Origin: Butyrivibrio fibrisolvens
GTDB taxonomy: Bacteria > Bacillota > Clostridia > Lachnospirales > Lachnospiraceae
Assembly: GCF_037113525.1 (NCBI RefSeq)
Contig: NZ_CP146963.1
Span: 1,054,001 to 1,118,000, forward strand
Direction: 5' to 3'
DNA: 64,000 nt
The notes beneath the pieces were generated by a model. The model ran no database searches and was not told the DNA's origin. It worked only from the letters and a program-made list of their open reading frames with translations. The first letter of the stretch is position 1. Each line of letters opens with the position of its first letter. Shown here one piece after another: positions 7,448-16,969 of the stretch. The position numbers and the translations under genes were made by a program.

Positions 7448-7892
7448 TTTGTGCATATTTCTGCTTGCGAAAGTTTTTTACTTGAAGTTGGCTTTGTGAA
7501 TATATCACAAAGGCTTTTGACTCTTTTTGAAAAACGAAGACGCGCTATTGATGCGGAAACTGAAAAAATGACCAATTTTCATTTCAAAAAATTGTCGTTT
7601 TATGATGATAATTATTATGGAAACTTTCCTGGCATGTGCTATAATCGAGAAGTAAGTGTAAGTGCACTTTTACGGCGTGTGATTGGGGTTAGCATAATTG
7701 TTCTAAAGTACATCAGGATCGGATACGCCGCCGACATCATTTGTTTTAACATCACAACATTTCCATAAAAAATAACGTAATTTCGTATTTTGTTTGTTTA
7801 AAATCCATATTGTTTTTAATTGACATTAACTATATTATGATATATCAGAGAAACAGTGTGAATATTCAAAAAGCAAAAGAAATGTGATAATT
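7448..7892. other. Intergenic stretch without a supported gene
   Basis: A 105-codon frame at 7451-7768 has no ribosome binding site or recognisable domain and is not called. CGGCGT (7673-7678) and ACGCCG (7724-7729) form a possible stem. TTGACA at 7820-7825 may be the -35 of the downstream gene, but no convincing -10 follows at 17 bases. Confidence 0.5.
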
Positions 7893-8651
7893 ATGGCAGA
7901 ATTAGATCTGAAAAAGCTTAACAGGGCCCAGCTTCTGGAAATGATGCTTAAGTTTTCGGAAGAAGCTGAAAATGCAATTGCTCATGAAAATGAGATGCAG
8001 GAACAGTTTAATAAGGAAAAAGAAATTATTTTACAGCAGGCTGCTGATGAGCGAGAAGAGCTGATGCATAAGTTTGATACAGAACGAAATGAAATGCGTC
8101 AGAAGTTTGCAGAGCAAAGAGCTGTGCAACAGGCTAAATTTGATAAGGATATCGAAGGACTTAAAGCTCGTCTTGAACGTGAAAAGACTACTATGAAGGA
8201 TGAAGTCGATATAGCACTTCATAAGATCAGTAATTCCGGAAACATTGCAGATGCTGCAATAAGGCTTAGCGATGTAATGGAAGCTGCTCAGGAATCTGCA
8301 GATATGTATGTAGAACTTATCAAAAGACAGATCAATTCAGAGTATCAGGATCTTCAGAATGACATGAAGGCTGCCAAAAGCAGAATTGAACTTCAAGAGA
8401 AGAAATCTCTTGAGAAATGTAAAGCCATGGAAGAAGAAACAAAGCGCAAATGTGCTGAACTTCTTAAAAAGGCTGAGTATGTTTATAACCATCCTGAACT
8501 TATTGCTAGTGTAAAAACAGGTAGCACTAAAGAAACAGCTTCAAAGACTAATACAAATTCAAAGACAGCTACAAAAGCAAAAACGACCACAAAGGCTAAG
8601 ATAACTACAAAGCCTAGGACAACCAGAACTAAGAAGACAGAAGATATGTAA
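7893..8651 (+). CDS. Coiled-coil protein with Lys/Thr-rich tail
   Basis: About 252 residues with no recognised enzyme domain. Residues 1-100 are charged heptad-like helix (many Glu, Lys, Gln, Arg) and would form a coiled coil. About 100-200 are again helical. The last 45 residues are a Lys/Thr/Ala repeat (TKAKTTTKAK-like) resembling a flexible nucleic-acid- or wall-binding tail. ATG 7893 is used; an in-frame GTG nine bases upstream is equally possible, and neither has a clear Shine-Dalgarno. It lies 39 bp before the signal peptidase of the pilus locus, but a role in pilus assembly is only suggested by position. Confidence 0.7.
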   Translation: MAELDLKKLNRAQLLEMMLKFSEEAENAIAHENEMQEQFNKEKEIILQQAADEREELMHKFDTERNEMRQKFAEQRAVQQAKFDKDIEGLKARLEREKTTMKDEVDIALHKISNSGNIADAAIRLSDVMEAAQESADMYVELIKRQINSEYQDLQNDMKAAKSRIELQEKKSLEKCKAMEEETKRKCAELLKKAEYVYNHPELIASVKTGSTKETASKTNTNSKTATKAKTTTKAKITTKPRTTRTKKTEDM

Positions 8652-8690
8652 TGTTGATTGTTTTGATATATGCAGGGATGATTTATATCA

Positions 8691-9302
8691 GTGAAAAACA
8701 AAAAGCCTACTAAAGAAAAAGAAATAGAATTTGTAAAGCCAACTACGCAGCAGCTTCGTGAAGCATTAAAACGCGAGCAGCGTAAAGATGAATACAAGAA
8801 GACTTTTGGCAAGACCATAGGTATTCTTGTAGCAGTTGCAGCTTTTTCTGTCCTTATTTCAAGTTTTTTTATAAGAGTTTGTAAGATTTCCGGTGATTCG
8901 ATGTATCCTACACTCGAAACCGGTCAGATAGTAATTGCAGTAAAAACAGATAAGTTTGAACCCGGGCAGCTGGTGGCCTTTTACTATAACAACAAAGTGT
9001 TGATCAAAAGAGTAATAGGATCTCCGGGAGACTGGATCAATATAGATGCGGAAGGCAATGTTACTGTAAACGGTGTGGTTTTGGATGAGCCATATCTTAC
9101 AGAGAAAAGCCTCGAGCCAACTGATATAGAATTTCCATATCAGGTTCCGGAAAGTAGATATTTTGTGTTAGGGGATAACAGAAGTGTATCTATAGATAGT
9201 CGTAAAGACGAGGTGGGATGTATCTCTAAAGAACAGCTTATTGGCCATGTTCTATTCAGAATTTACCCATTTGATAATTTCGGAATAATAACTAATAACT
9301 GA
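8691..9302 (+). CDS. lepB: Signal peptidase I
   Basis: A 203-residue membrane-bound serine protease of family S26, which removes signal peptides outside the membrane. A charged cytoplasmic N-terminus (1-40) is followed by one membrane segment (about 42-62), the catalytic Ser70 in SGDSMYPT, the general-base Lys106 in LIKRVIG, and the GDNRSVSIDSR box near 165-175. Start is GTG 8691 with a weak GCAGGGA upstream. Standing just before three LPxTG pilins, it may be the dedicated signal peptidase of the pilus system, a common arrangement in Gram-positive pilus islands. A housekeeping role cannot be excluded. Confidence 0.92.
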   Translation: MKNKKPTKEKEIEFVKPTTQQLREALKREQRKDEYKKTFGKTIGILVAVAAFSVLISSFFIRVCKISGDSMYPTLETGQIVIAVKTDKFEPGQLVAFYYNNKVLIKRVIGSPGDWINIDAEGNVTVNGVVLDEPYLTEKSLEPTDIEFPYQVPESRYFVLGDNRSVSIDSRKDEVGCISKEQLIGHVLFRIYPFDNFGIITNN

Positions 9303-9338
9303 TCAGATTCAGCGATTAGTAGTAGGTGTATTTTTTGC

Positions 9339-9375
9339 GCTCAAAAATAACTTTTTGAGCCGGTTTGACGTCAAA
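9339..9375. promoter_or_regulatory. Inverted-repeat pair upstream of the tip adhesin
   Basis: GCTCAAAAA (9339-9347) and TTTTTGAGC (9352-9360) form a perfect nine-base hairpin with a four-base loop. Four bases later TTTGACGTCAAA (9364-9375) is a perfect 12-base palindrome containing a -35-like TTGACG. No T run follows the hairpin, so an operator or attenuator is more likely than a plain terminator. Confidence 0.5.
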
Positions 9376-9417
9376 GTCATAGTTTTATAGGGAAGTAAAA
9401 TTAAGAGGAAAACAAGG

Positions 9418-12400
9418 ATGCAAAAAAAAGGTGAAAATCGTGTAAGGGAGTATTTGAGCAAGAGAAAACGCTATCAAAGGTGGATTTCTGTTGTTGTTGT
9501 ACTTGCAATACTCGTTGGTCTTACTACGATATACTCTTTGAATCAGGATGCTTCAGCTACAACCCAGGATGGTGCTGAAGAAGTGGGAATGGTACTTGAA
9601 AGCGAATCAGGTAGCCAGGAAAACGCTTCTGAGGGAGAAAATGGAGAAGCACAGGAAGCTGAAAACGATAGTTCCGAAGGATCTGCGCAGGAAGAGTCTT
9701 ATAAAGAAGAGGATTATTCAGAAGAAGAATCTGATCTTGAGAACGCAGATGCTTCTGATAATTCATCATCGTTAGAATCTTCAGAAGAAGTTGAAGAGGT
9801 AGAAGACGAGGCTGCTAATGCGTCTACAGCTGCAACATCATCTGAAAACATCAAAGAAGATGATTATGTAGCAGTAAATATTTCAGTTTCTGTAGTTGAT
9901 GAAGATGGAAATGTATTAGATCAGAAATATTCTGATATGGATATTGATGATATTTCATTTGATTCAAATGGGGAAGCCTTAATAGATTCTTCTTTATTTG
10001 GAAATCTTTCTATTAATAATAGTGATGGTAATAAAGTTTACTATGAATACGCATCTAATTCATTAAACGGAGAGTCAGTTAAAGCTATAAAGAAGGCAAA
10101 AGCAAAATCAGATTCTTCAGCTGCTGATTCAAGTTCAGAGACTTCTGATACAGAGCGTTATACCTATTATTACACTAAGGATGATAGCGACTGGATCAAG
10201 ATCACATCAGATGCAAAGCTGGTTATTACTTATGTAGAAAAAGGCGTTGCAGTTGACGTGACAATGTCTGTAGTAGATGAGTTCGGTGAAGAGATTGATT
10301 CTTCTTATACAGATATGAAACTTGCATCATTTACAGATGATGTTCTTGTTCTTGATGATACAGATAACGCGCCTGTTTCCAAGGTTCGCAAGGTTATCAA
10401 AACATATAGCACATACAAGCAGTACAGTTCTGAATATGCGTATGTTCATGCGTCTATAGACGGAAATGTCATTAAGAATATTAAGAGAACAGCACTTAGT
10501 GATGATGGAGCATATTCTTATGCATATACAACAGACGGCGATACATATACAGATCTTACAGACGATACTGTTGTAGTACTCGAATATGTATCTAATGATT
10601 CAGATACCTACAAATTCACATATGATGACGACAATGTAATAGTTACTGCTGTTTTACAGAATTCAAATGCTATTCCTGAAAATGCAGAACTTAGAGCAAC
10701 AAGAATTACTGAAGGAGATGCCTTTGATTCTTATATAGAAGCATTAAATAATGCAGAAGAAGCTGAGGCAGAAGAAGACAAAATCGAGCATACAGGTGAG
10801 AATACTCTTCTTTATGATATTGCTTTTATAGTTACAGAAAAAGATGACTCAGGAAAAGAAATAGAAGTTGAGTACGAACCTGCAGAAGGCTCAGTAAAGA
10901 TCACTATCGAGTTTAAGAACAATCAGCTTTCAGAAATTGGAGTTTCATCAGTTGAGGATATCGAAGTATCCCACATGATTCTTTCAGATGAAGCAAAAGA
11001 AGCAGCAGCTACAACACTTGAAGCTTCTGAATCAGCAGAAGTAAATGACATTACTATAGAAGAAATAACAGCAGATTCAGTTGAAGCTGATGCACAGAGT
11101 GATGCTAATGAGATTGTTGAATTCGTAGCAGAAAGCTTTTCAGTATATGCAATCACAATAGGTTATTACGGTGCATATGCTAACGCTGTTGCAGTTTCTG
11201 ATTATAACTACGAGAAGTCTTTAGGACAGGCATATGATTACGGCGTAGTCACAAATACATATACATGGTCTGGCGATACAGAATCCAATATAATGGCAGG
11301 CTATGTTGTTTCTTCAGAAGATATTGGAGCATCTGAAAACTATAGTAATGCCGGTGGAAATAATTATTTTGGCGACTTTAATACAAATGTAAAAAGCATA
11401 AATTTCCATCAGGCACCTGCTACTATCTATCTTGGAAATGGTGCTACTACGAAATATAACAACGGAAATCTTACGTTTACAAATGCAAACGGAACAAACG
11501 TTGTAAAGAATTCTAATATAAATGTTACATCTATTATTGATGGCATTGAAAAATATTATGAGCAGTATGAAGGACTGGGCAGTTCCTTTGAAGCAAGATA
11601 TAGAGACCTTGGTGGTACAACTATTGATCTTAGAAATCTTCCGGATGGAACATATGTAGTTACTTATACCGGAGATAACATTCATATTGATGATGAGAAT
11701 CTCAGTATTTATTTAAATGAAGGACAGCATCTGATCCTGAACTGTACATCATCAAATCTTAAGATTGGAACATACTATCTTAATGGACAGTGTTCTTCAA
11801 CATATGTTGCAAATACTGATGCATCAAAGGACTGGCTTACAACAGCAGTTATCTTTAATGTAATTAATGCTAAGAATCTTGTTATATCTGATACATGCGG
11901 TACATTTATAGCTCCTAATTCAGATGTTTCAACAGGTGCAGTAAATGCCGGTGTTGTAGTTGCAAACAGCATCAAGTCTGGAAATGAATGGCATTATCAT
12001 AATCATGATCTTCCATCTAATGACAAGCCACAGGGAGGAACACTTCGTATCCACAAGATGGTAGTCAATGATTTCGGATCTGATTTTGTAAGAGATAAGA
12101 CAAAGACAGCCCTCCTGAAGCAGGTTACTTTCAGATTAACAAACCAGTCTGATAAAACTTATATAGTATTCACTGGATTTGTATCTGGTCAGACAGATGT
12201 TACATATGAAGCCGACGGCAGGACTATAAAAGGCAGAGCTGTTGAATATGACAGATATGGTAATCTGACAGGCAATAAATATGATGTTACTTATAACAAC
12301 AGCGCTCAGTGGACTATCTCAGATATTCCTACAGGAACTTATGTTGTAGATGAAGTAGCAGATGGACTTACACTTGGATATAACGTAGTAGGTAACTACT

Positions 12401-14256
12401 ATTACGCTATCACAGATTCAGGTCTTAGCCGTGTTACTAAGTATGCTGTAACTACAGATGCTAATACTGGTATGAATTACTACGGAACCGGTGGTGAGAA
12501 TCTTAGAGAAGTATTCTCAATAGACGTAAGCGGCGGTAATCCTAATAATCTGTATAACGTAGGTCAGTCAGTTACAGTAACAGATGATTACTCACAGACC
12601 AAGACAGTTCAGGTTTGTAACTACTATTCAACTCCTGCAGCGCCTCTTGAGATAACAAAGAGCTTCTCCGGCGGAACATGGGAAGACGACATGGTTTTCT
12701 CATTCAAGCTCGAGGGTGTTAGTGCTACTAATACAGTTCTTTCAGATGGAACAGCAGTATCTTCTGTAGCAGTACCAATGCCTGATGCTTCTTCAGTAAC
12801 AGGCGAAGGAGTTTCAGCAGTACTGAACGGTGATAACACATATGTTTTATCTATAAGAAACAGCGCAGCTACAAAGAATGAAGACGGATCTTATACAGCT
12901 AAAGCTTCATTTGGAAATATCAGCTATGTATATGAAGGAACTTATACATACAAGATCACAGAGGTTCAGTCAGGTGCGAACGGAGTAATCTACGATACAA
13001 ATGTTTACTATGCAACAGTAGTTGTATCCAAGCAGTATACAACGTTCTCAAAGGAGTATTCTACTTGGGTTAACTATCCTGATGGAGCAAATATTGGCGC
13101 CTTTAGTAGTAACGACAAAGATAATAAATCAATCACTAAGACAGAAGACTTCTTCTACCTGGGAGCTGATGTTGCATATACATCAGAATCAGGAGAAGTA
13201 GTTGCCAAGTGTTCTGTAAGACTTAATTCAGGACTTAATACAGCAAATCCTGTATCTAATCCTTACATTATTACTTACGAGTCATCGTATAACCAGAATG
13301 GAATCGTATTCGTAAATGGATACGCTGCTATCAAGGTTGTAAAGACTGCAGGAATAGAAGGAACTATTGCAAGTGGAACAGAGTTCTCATTCCGCGTATA
13401 TGACTCCGAAGGAAGAGCATTAAAGGTATACGGTTATTCTGTTGATGCAAACGGAAATGTAACAAAGTATACAGCTACTAAAGATCGTAACATTGTACAG
13501 GTAGGCGGTTATGTAGTAATTACAGCTTATAAGTCAGGCGAAGACGGAAATGGAAATGAGATAATCTCAAGTCTTGTTCCAGGAGCTTCTTATAAGATTG
13601 TCGAGCTTAATTCCAATGAAGGAGATAAGATCGATGGTGCGCCTGAAGGCTACAGCGTAAGCTATTTTGTAACAGCCGAAGGAAACGATACAGCGGTTGA
13701 AGGTAATACAGTAGTACTTGGAAGCGGTCTTACTACAGTTAATATCGTTAACTCAAGACTGGCAAAACTTACAGTTCAGAAGACATGGCTTGATTCTTCT
13801 GGTGCAGATGATTCTGCAAACCATACTTACCTTGATCTGAATCTGTACAGAAAAACTCAGGAAGAGACTGAATGGACTCTGGTTCAGACAGTTCAGCTTA
13901 CAAGTACAAACGGCTGGGTTTATACATTTACTGATCTTGCTCCATTTGATGCAAGCGGAAATGTTTATCAGTATAGAATTGCTGAGGATGACAGTTATTA
14001 TTCCTTATATAGCGTCACATATACATATGTTGATGCAAATGGGAATACAACCACAGCTCAGGCAAATCCTGATTATACGATGACTCTTGGAGATACATAT
14101 GATTACGGTAATATCACAATTACCAATATGTCACTTGTGAATAATATCCTTCCTTCAACAGGAGGCATCGGAACCACAATATTCCGAGTTATTGGCGGAA
14201 TTTTGGTTCTTGCAGCAATTGCATTCTTCATTATGAAGAGAAGCAAAAAATCATGA
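9418..14256 (+). CDS. Large LPxTG surface protein, probable pilus tip adhesin
   Basis: A 1612-residue secreted, wall-anchored protein. Residues 1-45 form a long signal peptide (basic, then hydrophobic VVVVLAILVGL). Residues 50-148 are a Glu/Ser/Asp-rich stalk. Two related beta modules open with ISVSVVDEDGNVLD and VTMSVVDEFGEEID. A long beta-rich region follows. Near 1076-1200 is a DUF7601/Spy0128-like module with E-box YKITEVQ. Near 1449-1545 is a CnaB module opening LTVQKTWLD. The sorting signal is LPSTG at 1578-1582, then a membrane segment and KRSKKS. Such modules normally form Lys-Asn isopeptide bonds. First and largest of three pilins in the locus, so likely the tip adhesin. RBS AGAGGA precedes ATG. 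The ligand is unknown. Confidence 0.88.
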   Translation: MQKKGENRVREYLSKRKRYQRWISVVVVLAILVGLTTIYSLNQDASATTQDGAEEVGMVLESESGSQENASEGENGEAQEAENDSSEGSAQEESYKEEDYSEEESDLENADASDNSSSLESSEEVEEVEDEAANASTAATSSENIKEDDYVAVNISVSVVDEDGNVLDQKYSDMDIDDISFDSNGEALIDSSLFGNLSINNSDGNKVYYEYASNSLNGESVKAIKKAKAKSDSSAADSSSETSDTERYTYYYTKDDSDWIKITSDAKLVITYVEKGVAVDVTMSVVDEFGEEIDSSYTDMKLASFTDDVLVLDDTDNAPVSKVRKVIKTYSTYKQYSSEYAYVHASIDGNVIKNIKRTALSDDGAYSYAYTTDGDTYTDLTDDTVVVLEYVSNDSDTYKFTYDDDNVIVTAVLQNSNAIPENAELRATRITEGDAFDSYIEALNNAEEAEAEEDKIEHTGENTLLYDIAFIVTEKDDSGKEIEVEYEPAEGSVKITIEFKNNQLSEIGVSSVEDIEVSHMILSDEAKEAAATTLEASESAEVNDITIEEITADSVEADAQSDANEIVEFVAESFSVYAITIGYYGAYANAVAVSDYNYEKSLGQAYDYGVVTNTYTWSGDTESNIMAGYVVSSEDIGASENYSNAGGNNYFGDFNTNVKSINFHQAPATIYLGNGATTKYNNGNLTFTNANGTNVVKNSNINVTSIIDGIEKYYEQYEGLGSSFEARYRDLGGTTIDLRNLPDGTYVVTYTGDNIHIDDENLSIYLNEGQHLILNCTSSNLKIGTYYLNGQCSSTYVANTDASKDWLTTAVIFNVINAKNLVISDTCGTFIAPNSDVSTGAVNAGVVVANSIKSGNEWHYHNHDLPSNDKPQGGTLRIHKMVVNDFGSDFVRDKTKTALLKQVTFRLTNQSDKTYIVFTGFVSGQTDVTYEADGRTIKGRAVEYDRYGNLTGNKYDVTYNNSAQWTISDIPTGTYVVDEVADGLTLGYNVVGNYYYAITDSGLSRVTKYAVTTDANTGMNYYGTGGENLREVFSIDVSGGNPNNLYNVGQSVTVTDDYSQTKTVQVCNYYSTPAAPLEITKSFSGGTWEDDMVFSFKLEGVSATNTVLSDGTAVSSVAVPMPDASSVTGEGVSAVLNGDNTYVLSIRNSAATKNEDGSYTAKASFGNISYVYEGTYTYKITEVQSGANGVIYDTNVYYATVVVSKQYTTFSKEYSTWVNYPDGANIGAFSSNDKDNKSITKTEDFFYLGADVAYTSESGEVVAKCSVRLNSGLNTANPVSNPYIITYESSYNQNGIVFVNGYAAIKVVKTAGIEGTIASGTEFSFRVYDSEGRALKVYGYSVDANGNVTKYTATKDRNIVQVGGYVVITAYKSGEDGNGNEIISSLVPGASYKIVELNSNEGDKIDGAPEGYSVSYFVTAEGNDTAVEGNTVVLGSGLTTVNIVNSRLAKLTVQKTWLDSSGADDSANHTYLDLNLYRKTQEETEWTLVQTVQLTSTNGWVYTFTDLAPFDASGNVYQYRIAEDDSYYSLYSVTYTYVDANGNTTTAQANPDYTMTLGDTYDYGNITITNMSLVNNILPSTGGIGTTIFRVIGGILVLAAIAFFIMKRSKKS

Positions 14257-14467
14257 CTCAAATTTAAAAATACAAAATGTTATAAAAATATGAGTATTTG
14301 TACGATGGGTCAAATGATACACTATGGCATATTATCGTGTTTAAGTTCACGATTTATGAAATAAGCAAAAAGAAAAACAGCTAAAAACATCATTAAACAC
14401 ATTTATCTGACACCGGGTTAAGTCTTACTTTAGAGAAGGCCAGGGGAACAGGGAAAAGGAGAAAGAA

Positions 14468-16030
14468 ATGAAGAAATTCAAGGCACTATTAACAGGAATT
14501 CTGACAGCTACACTTCTTAGTGTAACAGCTACAGGTTCTATGACAGCAAATGCTGAAGGCGCAAAGGGAAGCATTACAATAACAGGAACAACTGCAGGCG
14601 AAACATATACTGCATATGAAGTACTTGAGTACACAGCTGTTGATGAATCACTTAATGCTGATGGCCAGTTCGCAGATACTCAGGGTACATATAAAGTTAC
14701 AACAGAATGGGTTGAGTTTTTTACAAGTGATGAGTATAACCTTAGCTCTTTTATCACAAAGTATGATAATGATTACTATGTAACAGGCGTTAACGAGTCA
14801 AATGCAACAGCACTTAAATTTGCTATCCAGACAGGAAGCATTAAGTACATTGCTTCACACCAGAACTTAACTGTTGCAAAAACAGTAACTGCAAAAGAAG
14901 GTACTACAACAATTACAGATCTTCCTTATGGTTACTATGTAATTGATTCTTCTCTTGGTGCTATCAACAGTACAGGTCTTACATCACCTTCTGTTTCAGT
15001 TGCAGAGAAGAACTCTACAACACCTGCTCCAGAGAAGAAGGTTCAGGAGAACTCAAAAGCTTCAGAGACTTTCAGCATTGACGAAAGCAATGGATGGGGC
15101 GAGTGGAATGATGGTCAGATTGGTGACACAGTAACATTCAAGACAAAGGTTACAATTCTTCCAAAGACAACAAACGTAGTACTTCACGATACTATGGATG
15201 CATCTCTTAAATACAATGCTGATGTAGTAGTTTACTATGCAGAAGATGCTGCAGGTAACAATGTTACAGATGCAGTTAAGAACATCGCAGTTTGTGCACC
15301 AGAAGGAAATGGATTCACAGTTTCTTTCGATGCAAAGTATACAGAAGCTCTTACAGATAATGTTTATGTAACAGTTGTTTATACAGCTAATATCACAGAA
15401 GATGCAGGAGTTAATGTTGGTCATATGAATGAGACATATGTTTCATTTGGTAACGGTGGTAAGACTAGCTACAGCCGCACATACACATATACATATGACC
15501 TTAACATCGTTAAGCAGGATGGCAATGGCCAGGCTCTTAATGATACACACTTCAGCCTTCTTGCAGGCGACCATGAGACAGTACTTAAGGTTGTTAAGAA
15601 TTCTGAGGGCGTTTACACTTTAGCTGCTGATCAGAATGCCGATAATGTTACTGAGGATATTGTTACTTCTGAAGAAGGAAGAATCCAGATCAAAGGTCTT
15701 GACACAGGTGTTTACTACCTTCGTGAGACACAGGCTAAGGCTGGATACAACATGCTTACAGATGATATCAAGATCTTTATCGCTGGAACAGTAACAGATG
15801 AAACAAGCCACGCAGCTATTGGAACTCTCACAGCTACATACGGCGAAGATGATGCTGCTGTGATCGGTAAAGTTTCTGTAAATAATAACGTTCTTTATGT
15901 AATAAACACAACAGGCGCATACCTTCCTTCAACAGGTGGTGTTGGTACAACAATGTTCTACCTTGTTGGTGGAGTACTTATCCTTTCAGCAGTAGCTGCA
16001 TTCATCGTAAAGAGAAAGACAGCTGCATAA
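14468..16030 (+). CDS. Major backbone pilin (isopeptide-forming, LPxTG)
   Basis: A 520-residue fimbrial subunit. A signal peptide (about 1-30) ends near ANAEG. An N-terminal domain and a central domain (from about 200, after PEKKVQEN, the likely pilin-motif Lys used for polymerisation) are followed by a CnaB-like domain with E-box region GVYYLRETQAKAGY. The sorting signal LPSTG is at 486-490, then a hydrophobic segment and KRKTAA. Sortase C joins the Thr of LPSTG to the pilin-motif Lys of the next subunit. AGGAGA lies just before ATG. It shares the LPSTGG(V/I)GTT tail with the tip protein, suggesting the same sortase handles both. Confidence 0.92.
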   Translation: MKKFKALLTGILTATLLSVTATGSMTANAEGAKGSITITGTTAGETYTAYEVLEYTAVDESLNADGQFADTQGTYKVTTEWVEFFTSDEYNLSSFITKYDNDYYVTGVNESNATALKFAIQTGSIKYIASHQNLTVAKTVTAKEGTTTITDLPYGYYVIDSSLGAINSTGLTSPSVSVAEKNSTTPAPEKKVQENSKASETFSIDESNGWGEWNDGQIGDTVTFKTKVTILPKTTNVVLHDTMDASLKYNADVVVYYAEDAAGNNVTDAVKNIAVCAPEGNGFTVSFDAKYTEALTDNVYVTVVYTANITEDAGVNVGHMNETYVSFGNGGKTSYSRTYTYTYDLNIVKQDGNGQALNDTHFSLLAGDHETVLKVVKNSEGVYTLAADQNADNVTEDIVTSEEGRIQIKGLDTGVYYLRETQAKAGYNMLTDDIKIFIAGTVTDETSHAAIGTLTATYGEDDAAVIGKVSVNNNVLYVINTTGAYLPSTGGVGTTMFYLVGGVLILSAVAAFIVKRKTAA

Positions 16031-16125
16031 TTTAAGCAGTTTTGTGATTTGATTCAAACGGATTATATCCGTTATCTCCACTGCCTGTCACAGGGTGGTG
16101 GAGAACTAGGCAAAAGAGGTAGCGA

Positions 16126-16956
16126 ATGATAAATAATATAAAAAAACATTTTTCTACAGTTTTTTTCGCTGCAGTTCTTATTGTCGGATTATGTATTTTT
16201 TTATATCCATCAGTTAGTAATTACATCAATGGCTTGCAGCAGTCCAAAGCTATAGCAGATTATAATGTGGCATTGGAAAGCCTGACACCTGAAGATTACT
16301 CAGCTTTCTGGGACACAGCGATAGCTTACAACGAAAAGATAGCATCAGGTGTAATGGATTTTAATCTTACTGATGAAGAAATGAAGGAATACAATAGTAT
16401 TTTAGATCCTACAGGAACAGGTATTATTGGTTATCTTGAAATAGAAAACATCGGAGTATATCTTCCAATTTACCATGGTGTTGAAGAAACAGTCCTTTCA
16501 GTTGGTATAGGACATCTTCCGGGAACATCTTTTCCTACAGGAACGCTGTCAACTCATACGGTTCTTTCAGGGCACAGAGGTTTGCCATCTTCTGAGCTTT
16601 TGACCAACCTTGATCAGATGATAGAAGGAGACACATTCCTTTTACATATCATGGATCAGGTATTTGCGTATGAAGTTGATTCAATAAATATAGTCCTTCC
16701 AAACGAGACAGAGGGTCTGTATGTATATGACGGAGAGGATTATGTGACACTTGTTACATGTACACCTTACGGAGTTAATACACATCGTCTTCTTGTAAGG
16801 GGAAAAAGAGTTGAATATGACGAAGAGGCAAGACTCATAATTACGGCTGATGCTACACCATACAGTACACTTACTGTTTCGGTATTTATAGCTGTACCGA
16901 TTCTTGTGATCATATTTATTATATTTATGATAAGGACATCAAAAAGGTTTAAGTGA
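16126..16956 (+). CDS. srtC: Class C sortase (pilin polymerase)
   Basis: A 276-residue membrane transpeptidase. It has an N-terminal membrane segment (about 10-30), a lid-type Asp-Pro at LDPTG, catalytic His150 in SGHRG, Cys212 in TLVTCTPYG, Arg221 in THRLLVRG, and a second C-terminal membrane segment, the layout of class C pilus sortases. It cleaves LPxTG of the backbone and tip pilins and joins subunits covalently. RBS AGAGGT precedes ATG. It lies between the backbone pilin and the basal pilin, 13 bp before the latter, in the usual pilus-operon order. Confidence 0.95.
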   Translation: MINNIKKHFSTVFFAAVLIVGLCIFLYPSVSNYINGLQQSKAIADYNVALESLTPEDYSAFWDTAIAYNEKIASGVMDFNLTDEEMKEYNSILDPTGTGIIGYLEIENIGVYLPIYHGVEETVLSVGIGHLPGTSFPTGTLSTHTVLSGHRGLPSSELLTNLDQMIEGDTFLLHIMDQVFAYEVDSINIVLPNETEGLYVYDGEDYVTLVTCTPYGVNTHRLLVRGKRVEYDEEARLIITADATPYSTLTVSVFIAVPILVIIFIIFMIRTSKRFK

Positions 16957-16969
16957 TTTGAGGGATTAT

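Noticed and set aside
6910..7575. Minus-strand frames over the tRNA-Leu genes and the 132-bp repeat
   Set aside because: The peptides include well-known spurious tRNA-Leu translations (KKGLEPSRC type) and translated repeat; the DNA is explained by tRNA genes and structured repeat.
7451..7768. 105-codon plus-strand frame after the tRNA-Leu cluster
   Set aside because: No ribosome binding site, starts within the T-rich tail of a terminator, and no recognisable domain; composition is unlike neighbouring genes.
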